A DNA stretch of 5,949 nucleotides from an uncultured Opitutia bacterium (GTDB lineage: Bacteria > Verrucomicrobiota > Verrucomicrobiia > Opitutales > UBA953), in contig CAIXQT010000218.1 in the NCBI GenBank assembly GCA_903921665.1, positions 1 to 5,949 of the forward strand. Reading direction: 5' to 3'. Of the stretch, positions 1 through 5,949 are shown in pieces. Below the pieces are notes generated by a model. The model ran no database searches, was not told the DNA's origin, and saw only the letters and a program-made list of their open reading frames with translations. Made by a program: the position numbers and the translations under genes. Each line of letters starts with the position of its first letter. The stretch's first letter is position 1.

Positions 1-115
1 GGTCGACGAAGGTCACGCCGCCGAGGTCGCGCTTGGTGTCGACCCAACCCACGAGGGTCACGGTCTGGCCGGCGTCGGCGGGGCGGAGGGCGTTGCAGGT
101 ATGGGTGCGTTTCAT
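1..115 (-). CDS. aspS: Aspartyl-tRNA synthetase, N-terminal fragment (continues past base 1)
   Basis: Reading the minus strand from the ATG at 115-113 gives 38 codons that begin MKRTHTCNALRPADAGQ and go on to VGWVDTKRDLGGVTFVD. This is the typical start of bacterial AspRS: an R-T-H-x-C-x-x-L opening, then the G-W-V-x-x-x-R-D-x-G-G-V-x-F-x-D core of the OB-fold anticodon-binding domain. The enzyme charges tRNA-Asp (or tRNA-Asp and tRNA-Asn in non-discriminating forms) in the cytoplasm. The catalytic class II domain lies outside the window, so its type cannot be judged. The ATG is chosen because the family consensus begins within a few residues of it. No Shine-Dalgarno sequence is visible just upstream. 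The gene is divergent from the exported-protein gene starting at 401. Confidence 0.9.
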   Translation of the reverse strand, partial: MKRTHTCNALRPADAGQTVTLVGWVDTKRDLGGVTFVD

Positions 116-145
116 GGGGTCGGGACGGACGGAATCGAGGGTTAT

Positions 146-174
146 GGTTAACGGACGGGGAAAACCCTAGTCAA
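146..174 (-). promoter_or_regulatory. Possible sigma70-type promoter for aspS (weak)
   Basis: On the minus strand TTGACT (plus coordinates 169-174) matches the -35 consensus at five of six positions. It is followed after 17 bp by TTAACC (146-151), which is a poor -10 box. The position, about 31 bp before the aspS ATG, is plausible. The weak -10 makes this a tentative call from sequence alone. Confidence 0.25.
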
Positions 175-207
175 AGCCCAATTGGCAGGGGTAGGCGGGC
201 CGGGAGC

Positions 208-240
208 GGGTTAGGGATAGGGGTAGGGCTTGGGGTAGGG
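208..240 (+). repeat. Telomere-like G-tract run, potential G-quadruplex
   Basis: The plus strand shows six G-tracts of three or four bases separated by spacers of 2-3 bases (TTA, ATA, TA, CTT, TA), with a further GGG at 248-251. The first four tracts (208-228) already satisfy the usual G3N1-7 quadruplex rule. The run lies in the divergent intergenic region between aspS and the exported-protein gene. The G-rich strand is the template strand for aspS and the sense strand for the 401 gene. Whether it folds or has a function is not known. It could also be a degenerate tandem repeat. Confidence 0.6.
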
Positions 241-332
241 TTTTGTCGGGGCGGAGGGGATAGGTTCAAAGCACAGTTTGGGATGGTGTCAGGGACAGGC
301 GAATCGTGAATGAAGGGTGGCTGCGTACGCCC

Positions 333-358
333 AACCGCTAACCGCCAATCGCCAATGC
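333..358 (+). repeat. Heptamer tandem repeat, copy 1
   Basis: The stretch reads as successive 7-bp units aaccgct, aaccgcc, aatcgcc, then a partial unit aatgc. The first 16 bases, aaccgctaaccgccaa, recur exactly at 3948-3963, and an inverted copy of the same unit type lies at 3871-3886. All three copies are intergenic. This copy lies about 40 bp upstream of the ATG at 401. Confidence 0.7.
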
Positions 359-400
359 TTTCGGGTGGGCAGGGGGCCGTCTTGGGGCTTAAGTCTTCGC

Positions 401-2008
401 ATGCGCACCCCCGCACTCCTGGTCGTCTGCCTGCTGGCAGCGATGCTTCCCGCCGCCCCGCAGAAGGTCGAGATGGCCGGTTACCTCATCGTCCCGACCG
501 AGCGCGTGACGGAGCCTTACGAAGCCGGCTTCTCGATCTACGCCGCCGCCTGGCCGCTCCTGAGCGAATACCCCGGCCATCGTTTCCAGACCGGCCTCTT
601 CGGCACCTGGATGCACCCGCAGTATCCTAAGGACGAGAAACCCAAGGACCTCTATAACGACATCGAAGGCGGTCTCGGCTGGTGGCGCGACACGCATTTC
701 CCGTCGGTGACACCGAAGTTCATCATGGGCGGCGTCGGCGTGAATTTCTACGACATCGCCAACGGACCGGGTTACGGACGCGGCACGTGGGAAGACCCGC
801 GCGGACTCTACGGCGTCGCGCAGCTCACGCCGTGGCTGCTGTTCCCGCTCGATGGCCTCAACCTCAAGCAGGGCGTCAACGGCGAGCTCTTCGGCTACGG
901 TTACCTGCCGATGCCGTTCGCCGAGGCCAAGGCGAAGACCGAAGGCAAGGACGTCCCCACGGGCGCCAACTGCTGGACGCTCTTCCTGAACTCTTCGAAC
1001 TTCAAGGGCCCGGTCTGTTTCTTTACGCCGAACTTCTGGTCGCGCGCGGCCGTCCGTAATCCCGCCTACGCGGGCCAGATGCTCGATTCACGCGGTTCGG
1101 ATCCGAACAAGCATTTCCAGATGGAGACGCAGTACGTCCCGGCCGCGATGGCCAAGGACGAGAAGGGCGACAGCTACGCGCGCGTGGCCCCGACCTCTTT
1201 CCCGGTCGGAGCCGATGGCACGACGGTCGTCCTGCATCGCCTGACCTGCTATGACCGTCGCGCCCTTTATGATGGCGTGAAGGCTTGGTTCGACGGCGGT
1301 CCCGTGGCCTCCGGTGCCATCAATCCCGCCGGCGCGCTGGTCCAGAGTTTCCGGACGGGCGGCGGTTCGACCTGGAGCATCTATCCGCAGGGGACGAAGC
1401 GCGAGGCGAAGCCCGGCCTCGATTGGAAGGCCTTCGCGACGCCGCATTCGCCCGATCCGCATACCTACGGTTACAAATGGAACGACGATCTCGTGTCCCG
1501 CTCCCGTCCGGGACTGGTGACGCTGCCTGAATATTATCGCCTCGGCTCCTTCGGGAAGAACGGCCGCTGGAGCGCGGTGACATCGAAGGACGTCCCGGTC
1601 GCGACCGGTCTGGCGCAGATGGGCTTCGAGCCGCCGAAGGAAAAGCCGCAGGCGCCGCGCGAGACCCAGCCCGGGGAAAAGACGACTTGGAAGATTCCTG
1701 GCCCCAAGGCTGGACCGTTCCAGGCCTTTCTCGGCGACGGCAGCGTCGTGACTTATTACTGGTATCGCTTCGCCGACCAGCCGGCCATCCTCAACGCCGA
1801 CCTCACGTCCGCCGAGCGCGAAGCCCTGCAGGTCAAGGTCGAGAAGCTCCATCGCTCGTGGACCAAGGATCGCGACTATCTCGCGCCGCCCACCGTCGGC
1901 AAGCTTGCCGCGCTCGATCCGGCCCAGGTCCTCACGCCGCCGAAAGGGCTCGAGATCGGCTACGTGCCCATCGCCACGCGCCAGGAGCTGGCCCCGGCGA
2001 AGAAGTAA
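401..2008 (+). CDS. Exported protein of unknown function, 535 aa
   Basis: I do not recognise a named family. The ATG at 401 is chosen because it opens directly into a Sec-type signal peptide: MR, a hydrophobic core (residues 4-16, ALLVVCLLAAMLP), then A18-A19, where cleavage is likely nearby. The upstream in-frame GTG at 317 would add 28 residues encoded partly by the heptamer repeat and would bury the signal. The mature protein should be periplasmic, extracellular or surface-exposed. It is unusually aromatic, with 16 Trp spread from W51 to W487. It has Gly/Tyr/Trp-rich stretches (residues 88-170), three Cys outside the signal core (C191, C206, C283), and a Pro/Lys/Glu-rich linker (about 410-433). 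A charged, probably helical stretch follows (468-490), then a Pro-rich C-terminus ending in AKK. C10 is too early and lacks a lipobox, so a lipoprotein is unlikely. No membrane helix is seen after the signal. It stands alone on its strand and converges on the transporter unit. No clear Shine-Dalgarno precedes the start. Confidence 0.75.
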   Translation: MRTPALLVVCLLAAMLPAAPQKVEMAGYLIVPTERVTEPYEAGFSIYAAAWPLLSEYPGHRFQTGLFGTWMHPQYPKDEKPKDLYNDIEGGLGWWRDTHFPSVTPKFIMGGVGVNFYDIANGPGYGRGTWEDPRGLYGVAQLTPWLLFPLDGLNLKQGVNGELFGYGYLPMPFAEAKAKTEGKDVPTGANCWTLFLNSSNFKGPVCFFTPNFWSRAAVRNPAYAGQMLDSRGSDPNKHFQMETQYVPAAMAKDEKGDSYARVAPTSFPVGADGTTVVLHRLTCYDRRALYDGVKAWFDGGPVASGAINPAGALVQSFRTGGGSTWSIYPQGTKREAKPGLDWKAFATPHSPDPHTYGYKWNDDLVSRSRPGLVTLPEYYRLGSFGKNGRWSAVTSKDVPVATGLAQMGFEPPKEKPQAPRETQPGEKTTWKIPGPKAGPFQAFLGDGSVVTYYWYRFADQPAILNADLTSAEREALQVKVEKLHRSWTKDRDYLAPPTVGKLAALDPAQVLTPPKGLEIGYVPIATRQELAPAKK

Positions 2009-2017
2009 GCCGGCTTA
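2006..2017. other. 12-bp palindrome spanning two convergent stop codons
   Basis: TAAGCCGGCTTA is its own reverse complement. Its first three bases are the TAA stop of the exported-protein gene, and its last three are the reverse-strand TAA stop of the small membrane-protein gene. Only 6 bp separate the two coding regions. No T-tract follows on either strand, so this is not a standard intrinsic terminator. Confidence 0.6.
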
Positions 2018-2170
2018 GCGACGGTCGAGGTCCTTGGTCTCGACCGGCTCGACGTGCGCGAGGTGTTCCGGGTTCTTCTTGCCCGTGAGCACCTTGATCA
2101 GGCACCAGACGAAGAGTCCGGTCACCGCGCCCACCGAGATGAGCATGAAGAGAAGTCCGGCGGTAGTCAT
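2015..2170 (-). CDS. Small single-helix protein, likely NSS transporter accessory subunit (51 aa)
   Basis: The minus-strand ATG at 2170-2168 opens a 51-codon frame ending in TAA at 2015-2017. Residues 1-27 are MTTAGLLFML followed by ISVGAVTGLFVWCLIKV, one continuous hydrophobic helix. After it comes a charged soluble tail rich in Lys, Glu and Asp (TGKKNPEHLAH to KDLDRR). It starts 18 bp after the stop of the NSS transporter gene, on the same strand, so co-transcription and translational coupling are likely. Bacterial NSS transporters such as the methionine/alanine importer MetP are known to work with tiny single-helix partners (MetS) encoded right beside them. The size, topology and position here fit that arrangement. 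I infer the role from architecture and location, not from a recognised residue signature. No Shine-Dalgarno is obvious. Confidence 0.75.
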   Translation of the reverse strand: MTTAGLLFMLISVGAVTGLFVWCLIKVLTGKKNPEHLAHVEPVETKDLDRR

Positions 2171-2188
2171 GGTCGTAAGGTCTTAGGT

Positions 2189-3787
2189 TCAGCGGGCGTC
2201 CCAGCGTTTGCCGGCGCGATGGATCATCAGCGCCGAGAAGGCGGCGAAGAGCAGGAGGAAGAAGGCGGTCAGGCGGGCGACGCCGCTGGCCGGGTGGCCG
2301 GGGCCGCCGATGAGGTCGAGGATCGGGTCGGTCGGCGCGAAGACGGGCGTGCTGAAGGAGAGATTCCAGCCGGCGACGTTCTTGAGCACGAACATCGCGA
2401 AGATCACGGTCAGGAAGGCCGGCGAGAACCAGCGGATCACGAACTTGAAGACTTTCGGGATGCGAATGTCGGCGCCGTGGTGCGCCTCGGTCCAGCCCCG
2501 TTCGGTGCCGAACGAAAGATTGAAGATGTAGATCAGCAGCGTGCCTTGCAGAAAGATGCCGATGTCGCCGATCCAGAAGTCGACCGTCGAGAGCGCCTTC
2601 AGGCCTTCGCTGAAGTAGACCACCAGTGTGCAGCCCACTGCGGTGATCAGTCCGAGCAGCGCCACGGAGCCACGGCGATCCAGGCCGAGGCCTTCCTCAA
2701 GGAAGGCGATGCCGGGCTGCAGCATCGAAAGCGACGAAGTGATGGCGGCGATGAAGAGCAGGGTGAAGAAGAGTCCGCCGAAGAGATGTCCGTAGGGCAT
2801 GCCGGCGAAGACCTGCGGCAGCACATTGAAGCCGAGGGCGAAGGTGCCGCCCGCGACGGCCGAGGCGCCGAGGAAGGCGAAGGCCGCGGGGACGGTGATC
2901 AGGCCGCCGAGGCCGACTTCGCAGAACTCGTTCGCGGCGGTGGCGGTCAGGCCGCTGAGGACGACGTCATCGTTCTTCTTGAGGTAGCTCGCGTAGGTGA
3001 TGATCACGCCGAAGCCGACCGAGAGCGTGAAGAAGATCTGCGAGGAGGCCTTGAGCCAGACGGCCGGATTGGAGAGGCCCTTGGCGATGTCGTGGGGATT
3101 CCACATGTATCCCAGGCCGTTCCAGACGCTGAGCTCGGGTTTCGTCGGATCCGGGGTCCCGAGGGTCAGCACGCGGGCCAGCAGGATGAGGGCGATGGCG
3201 ATCAGCAGCGGCATGCCCCAGTTGCAGATGAACTCGATGCCCTTGGAGAGGCCGCGGTAGATGATGACGAAGTTGAGGATGAAGACGCCGATGAAGAAGA
3301 GGAACGGGGTTCCGAGCCCGAGGATGGCGCCGTCGGCCTTGAGGCCGGTGAACGCGGCGAAGGCGTCCGCGTAGGTCTTGGGATCCTTGCCTAGGTCGAG
3401 TCCGCCGGTGAAGCTGTTCCAGGCGTAACCGAGGCACCACGATTCGATGACGACGTAATAGAAGTAGACGCCGACCGGGATGATGAAGCCGAGGAGGCCG
3501 ACATATTTACCCCACGGCTTGCGGATGATGGCGTGGAAGATACCCGGGGAGGAGTTGTACCCCTGTGTGCCGCCGAATCGGCCCAGCGTCCATTCGACCC
3601 AGCAGATCGGCAGGCCCACGACCAGGAGGGAGACGAAATAGGCGATCAGGAAGGCACCCCCGCCGGTTTCCTTGTCGGCGACGAGCCCTGGGAAGCGAAG
3701 GAAGTTGCCCAGGCCGACGGCGCTGCCGGCGACGGCCATGATCACGCCCAGTTTCGAACTCCATCCGTCGGGTTGTTTCGTCGTCAT
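2189..3787 (-). CDS. Neurotransmitter:sodium symporter (NSS/SNF) family transporter, 532 aa
   Basis: This is a Na+-coupled transporter of the LeuT-fold family, probably for an amino acid or related small solute, in the inner membrane. TM1 carries the family signature: W9-S-S-K-L-G, then G21-S-A-V-G-L-G-N28 and R31-F-P. Compared with LeuT from memory, N28 corresponds to Na1 ligand N27, and Y111 in G-V-Y-F-Y-Y-V-V-I-E-S-W corresponds to substrate-gating Y108. T254 and N286 correspond to the other Na1 ligands. The unwound TM6 motif is S256-V-G-F-G260. A347, T350 and S351 correspond to the Na2 ligands. Sodium sites therefore look intact. The length is normal for a bacterial NSS with 11-12 helices. 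The last helix is near 505-522, with a short basic C-terminus. The ATG at 3787-3785 puts TM1 at the usual distance from the N-terminus. The small gene at 2015-2170 follows by 18 bp and probably forms an operon with it. Substrate cannot be assigned from sequence alone. Confidence 0.95.
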   Translation of the reverse strand: MTTKQPDGWSSKLGVIMAVAGSAVGLGNFLRFPGLVADKETGGGAFLIAYFVSLLVVGLPICWVEWTLGRFGGTQGYNSSPGIFHAIIRKPWGKYVGLLGFIIPVGVYFYYVVIESWCLGYAWNSFTGGLDLGKDPKTYADAFAAFTGLKADGAILGLGTPFLFFIGVFILNFVIIYRGLSKGIEFICNWGMPLLIAIALILLARVLTLGTPDPTKPELSVWNGLGYMWNPHDIAKGLSNPAVWLKASSQIFFTLSVGFGVIITYASYLKKNDDVVLSGLTATAANEFCEVGLGGLITVPAAFAFLGASAVAGGTFALGFNVLPQVFAGMPYGHLFGGLFFTLLFIAAITSSLSMLQPGIAFLEEGLGLDRRGSVALLGLITAVGCTLVVYFSEGLKALSTVDFWIGDIGIFLQGTLLIYIFNLSFGTERGWTEAHHGADIRIPKVFKFVIRWFSPAFLTVIFAMFVLKNVAGWNLSFSTPVFAPTDPILDLIGGPGHPASGVARLTAFFLLLFAAFSALMIHRAGKRWDAR

Positions 3788-3806
3788 GCTGTTGGTGGGT
3801 GAGGCT

Positions 3807-3834
3807 TTACTATGCAGGGCAGGGTGGAGTGCAA
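3807..3834 (-). promoter_or_regulatory. Possible promoter for the NSS transporter unit (weak)
   Basis: On the minus strand TTGCAC (plus 3829-3834) resembles a -35 box. It is followed after 16 bp by TAGTAA (3807-3812), a half-matching -10 box. The -10 lies about 20 bp before the transporter ATG, which would leave a very short leader. A perfect hairpin sits immediately upstream at 3836-3854. Weak consensus matches make this tentative. Confidence 0.25.
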
Positions 3835-3835
3835 T

Positions 3836-3854
3836 GCTGGGACGCAGTCCCAGC
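3836..3854. repeat. Perfect 8-bp inverted repeat with 3-nt loop
   Basis: The arms GCTGGGAC and GTCCCAGC flank the loop GCA. No T-tract follows on either strand, so it is not a typical terminator. It lies 49 bp upstream of the NSS transporter start, directly next to the possible -35 box. It could be an operator or a dispersed palindromic repeat. The sequence does not decide between these. Confidence 0.6.
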
Positions 3855-3870
3855 GAAGGTGGTGGCGGTG

Positions 3871-3886
3871 AGCGGTTGGCGGTTGG
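3871..3886 (-). repeat. Heptamer tandem repeat, copy 2 (inverted orientation)
   Basis: The plus strand agcggttggcggttgg is the reverse complement of ccaaccgccaaccgct, the same 7-bp unit type as at 333-358 and 3948-3968. Bases 3871-3884 are a perfect inverted match to 3955-3968, with 70 bp between the arms. The copy lies between the divergent transporter and helicase genes. Confidence 0.7.
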
Positions 3887-3926
3887 ATGAGTCCGAACCT
3901 GATTCCCGACCTGATTACCAGTCCTT

Positions 3927-3932
3927 TTGACA
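3927..3932 (+). promoter_or_regulatory. Possible -35 element (TTGACA) for the helicase gene
   Basis: TTGACA matches the sigma70 -35 consensus exactly and lies about 104 bp upstream of the helicase ATG. No good -10 box is present 16-18 bp downstream, because that space is taken by the heptamer repeat (ctaaccgct). Either the promoter has a divergent -10 or the match is chance. Confidence 0.25.
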
Positions 3933-3947
3933 GCTGTTTGGTGGCCT

Positions 3948-3968
3948 AACCGCTAACCGCCAACCGCT
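3948..3968 (+). repeat. Heptamer tandem repeat, copy 3
   Basis: Three consecutive units, aaccgct, aaccgcc and aaccgct, are visible. The first 16 bases are identical to 333-348. Together with the inverted copy at 3871-3886, this copy brackets the middle of the transporter-helicase divergent region. It lies 68 bp upstream of the helicase start. Confidence 0.75.
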
Positions 3969-4035
3969 ACCACCATATGCCCGTTATCCCCCTATTCTTC
4001 TCGCCCTTTCCATTTCCTCTACTCACTTTGCGCTA

Positions 4036-5352
<1,317 letters not shown>

Positions 5353-5377
5353 GCCTCCAAGCTTAGGCCCTAAAATC

Positions 5378-5401
5378 AGCCCGGAGACCCCGGGCTTTTT
5401 T
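5378..5401 (+). terminator. Intrinsic terminator after the helicase gene
   Basis: AGCCCGG (5378-5384) pairs perfectly with CCGGGCT (5390-5396) over a 5-nt loop, and the stem runs into six consecutive T residues (5396-5401). This is the standard Rho-independent form. It begins 26 bp after the helicase stop and separates that gene from the photolyase gene. Confidence 0.9.
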
Positions 5402-5415
5402 GTGCCTGCATCGCA

Positions 5416-5473
5416 AGGTAGGGCTGACCGACTCGGTCAGCCGTTCGGTTGAGCGGGCCGCTCAACCCTACCT
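5416..5473. repeat. REP/BIME-like double-hairpin element, 58 bp
   Basis: The element has an outer stem AGGTAG (5416-5421) with CTACCT (5468-5473). It encloses two perfect hairpins, each with 10-bp arms and one central base. Hairpin 1 (5422-5442) has arms ggctgaccga and tcggtcagcc. Hairpin 2 (5447-5467) has arms ggttgagcgg and ccgctcaacc. They are joined by GTTC. On each strand the tetranucleotide GTAG sits immediately 5' of a hairpin, as in REP sequences recognised by RAYT transposases. The whole is thus two related REPs in inverted orientation, the BIME arrangement. It starts 15 bp past the helicase terminator and ends 45 bp before the photolyase start. Assignment to a named REP family would need genome-wide copies. 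Confidence 0.75.
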
Positions 5474-5518
5474 GAATGCCTCGCTTGCCAGCAGGGTATT
5501 TCATCCTCCCTTGGGTAC

Positions 5519-5949
5519 GTGCCCTCCACCGTCCGTCTCATCCTCGGCGACCAGCTGAATCCGGAGCATTCCTGGTTCGGGAAGAAGGACGCGTCGGTGA
5601 CGTATGTCTTCATGGAGGTCCGGTCCGAGACGGACTACGTGGTGCATCACGCCCAGAAGGTTATCGCGATCTTCGCCGGGATGCGCCGGATGGCGGAGCT
5701 GCTGACCAAGCAAGGCCATCAGGTCCGTTACTTCCGATTAAGCGATAAGGATAACCGCCAGAACTTCGCGGAGAACCTTCAGCAGGTCTTCAAGGCGACC
5801 AAGGCCGCGCGTTTCGAATACCAGGAGCCCGACGAATACCGCCTCGACCAAGACCTGCGCGCCTTCGCCGCCGGCTGCGGGCTGGTCACGGCCTGCGTCA
5901 GCTCCGAGCACTTCCTCGACGGTCGCGGCGGCGTGGCGGCTCATTTCCA
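5519..5949 (+). CDS. Cryptochrome/photolyase, FeS-BCP (DPRP) family, N-terminal part (continues past window end)
   Basis: The frame runs open from the GTG at 5519 to the window end, 143 codons. It begins MPSTVRLILGDQLNPEHSWF, continues V-F-M-E-V-R-S-E-T-D-Y-V-x-H-H-x-Q-K-V and Y-Q-E-P-D-E-Y-R-L-D, and ends near S-S-E-H-F-L. This pattern is characteristic of the deoxyribodipyrimidine photolyase-related family (bacterial FeS-containing cryptochromes and (6-4) photolyases such as PhrB of Agrobacterium). These bind FAD and a 4Fe-4S cluster and repair UV lesions using light, or act in light sensing. The visible part is the N-terminal alpha/beta antenna-type domain. The FAD-binding domain and cluster cysteines lie beyond the window. 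GTG is chosen because no ATG occurs in this frame upstream, and the family motif LILGDQLN begins at residue 7. No Shine-Dalgarno is seen. Repair versus signalling cannot be told from this part. Confidence 0.9.
   Translation, partial: MPSTVRLILGDQLNPEHSWFGKKDASVTYVFMEVRSETDYVVHHAQKVIAIFAGMRRMAELLTKQGHQVRYFRLSDKDNRQNFAENLQQVFKATKAARFEYQEPDEYRLDQDLRAFAAGCGLVTACVSSEHFLDGRGGVAAHF

Noticed and set aside
317..400. GTG-initiated N-terminal extension of the exported protein
   Set aside because: The extra 28 residues come partly from the intergenic heptamer repeat and would displace the signal peptide that starts exactly at the ATG at 401.
116..400. CRISPR array or RNA gene in the repeat-bearing intergenic region
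   Set aside because: The repeats are 6-7 bp low-complexity units without regular spacers, and no tRNA-like or riboswitch-like fold could be recognised by eye.
171..416. Minus-strand Pro-rich frame over the aspS upstream region
   Set aside because: Its Pro-rich content is simply the translation of the C-rich complement of the G-tract run. It shows no protein-like composition.
1088..1852. 254-codon minus-strand frame inside the exported-protein gene
   Set aside because: It is Arg/Gly-rich antisense shadow coding with no motif. The plus-strand frame has a signal peptide and a continuous normal composition.
2054..3394. 446-codon open frame on the plus strand opposite the NSS transporter
   Set aside because: It is rich in Asp, Glu, Arg and Gly in a monotonous pattern, as expected from the antisense of a GC-rich membrane-protein gene. 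The opposite strand encodes a complete NSS transporter with intact motifs.
5476..5748. 90-codon ATG frame overlapping the photolyase start
   Set aside because: It is in a different frame from the photolyase motifs, encodes no recognisable protein, and stops within the photolyase coding region.

Overview
This window is about 62-64% GC by eye. It carries five bacterial protein genes of recognisable or describable type, one small membrane-protein gene, and repeat-rich intergenic DNA. I infer a Verrucomicrobiota-like (PVC group, possibly Opitutae) genome. The basis is the overall gene style, palindromic and heptameric intergenic repeats, and the near absence of Shine-Dalgarno sequences. No single marker here proves this, so treat the taxonomy as moderate to low confidence.

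Layout. Bases 1-115 (minus) hold the N-terminus of aspartyl-tRNA synthetase (aspS), cut by the window edge. Bases 116-400 are a divergent intergenic region with a weak possible aspS promoter, a telomere-like run of G-tracts with G-quadruplex potential, and a tandem heptamer repeat. Bases 401-2008 (plus) encode an exported protein of unknown function. It converges on a two-gene minus-strand unit. This unit is a neurotransmitter:sodium symporter (NSS) family transporter (2189-3787), followed 18 bp later by a 51-residue single-helix protein (2015-2170) that resembles the small accessory subunits of bacterial NSS transporters. The two convergent stop codons lie inside one 12-bp palindrome.

Bases 3788-4035 are a second divergent intergenic region, with a perfect hairpin and two inverted copies of the heptamer repeat. 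Bases 4036-5352 (plus) encode an RhlE-type DEAD-box RNA helicase with all canonical motifs and a basic Gly/Arg-rich tail, followed by a clear intrinsic terminator. Bases 5416-5473 hold a 58-bp double-hairpin element that looks like a REP/BIME unit. From 5519 to the window end (plus) is the N-terminal part of a cryptochrome/photolyase of the iron-sulfur (FeS-BCP, DPRP) family, starting at GTG.

The genes do not form one pathway. They are housekeeping and stress functions: translation, RNA remodelling, DNA photorepair, and Na+-coupled amino-acid uptake. The only functional unit visible is the NSS transporter plus its small partner. The features most worth a second look are the overlooked small subunit, the BIME-like element, the heptamer repeats confined to divergent promoter regions, and the uncharacterised exported protein.
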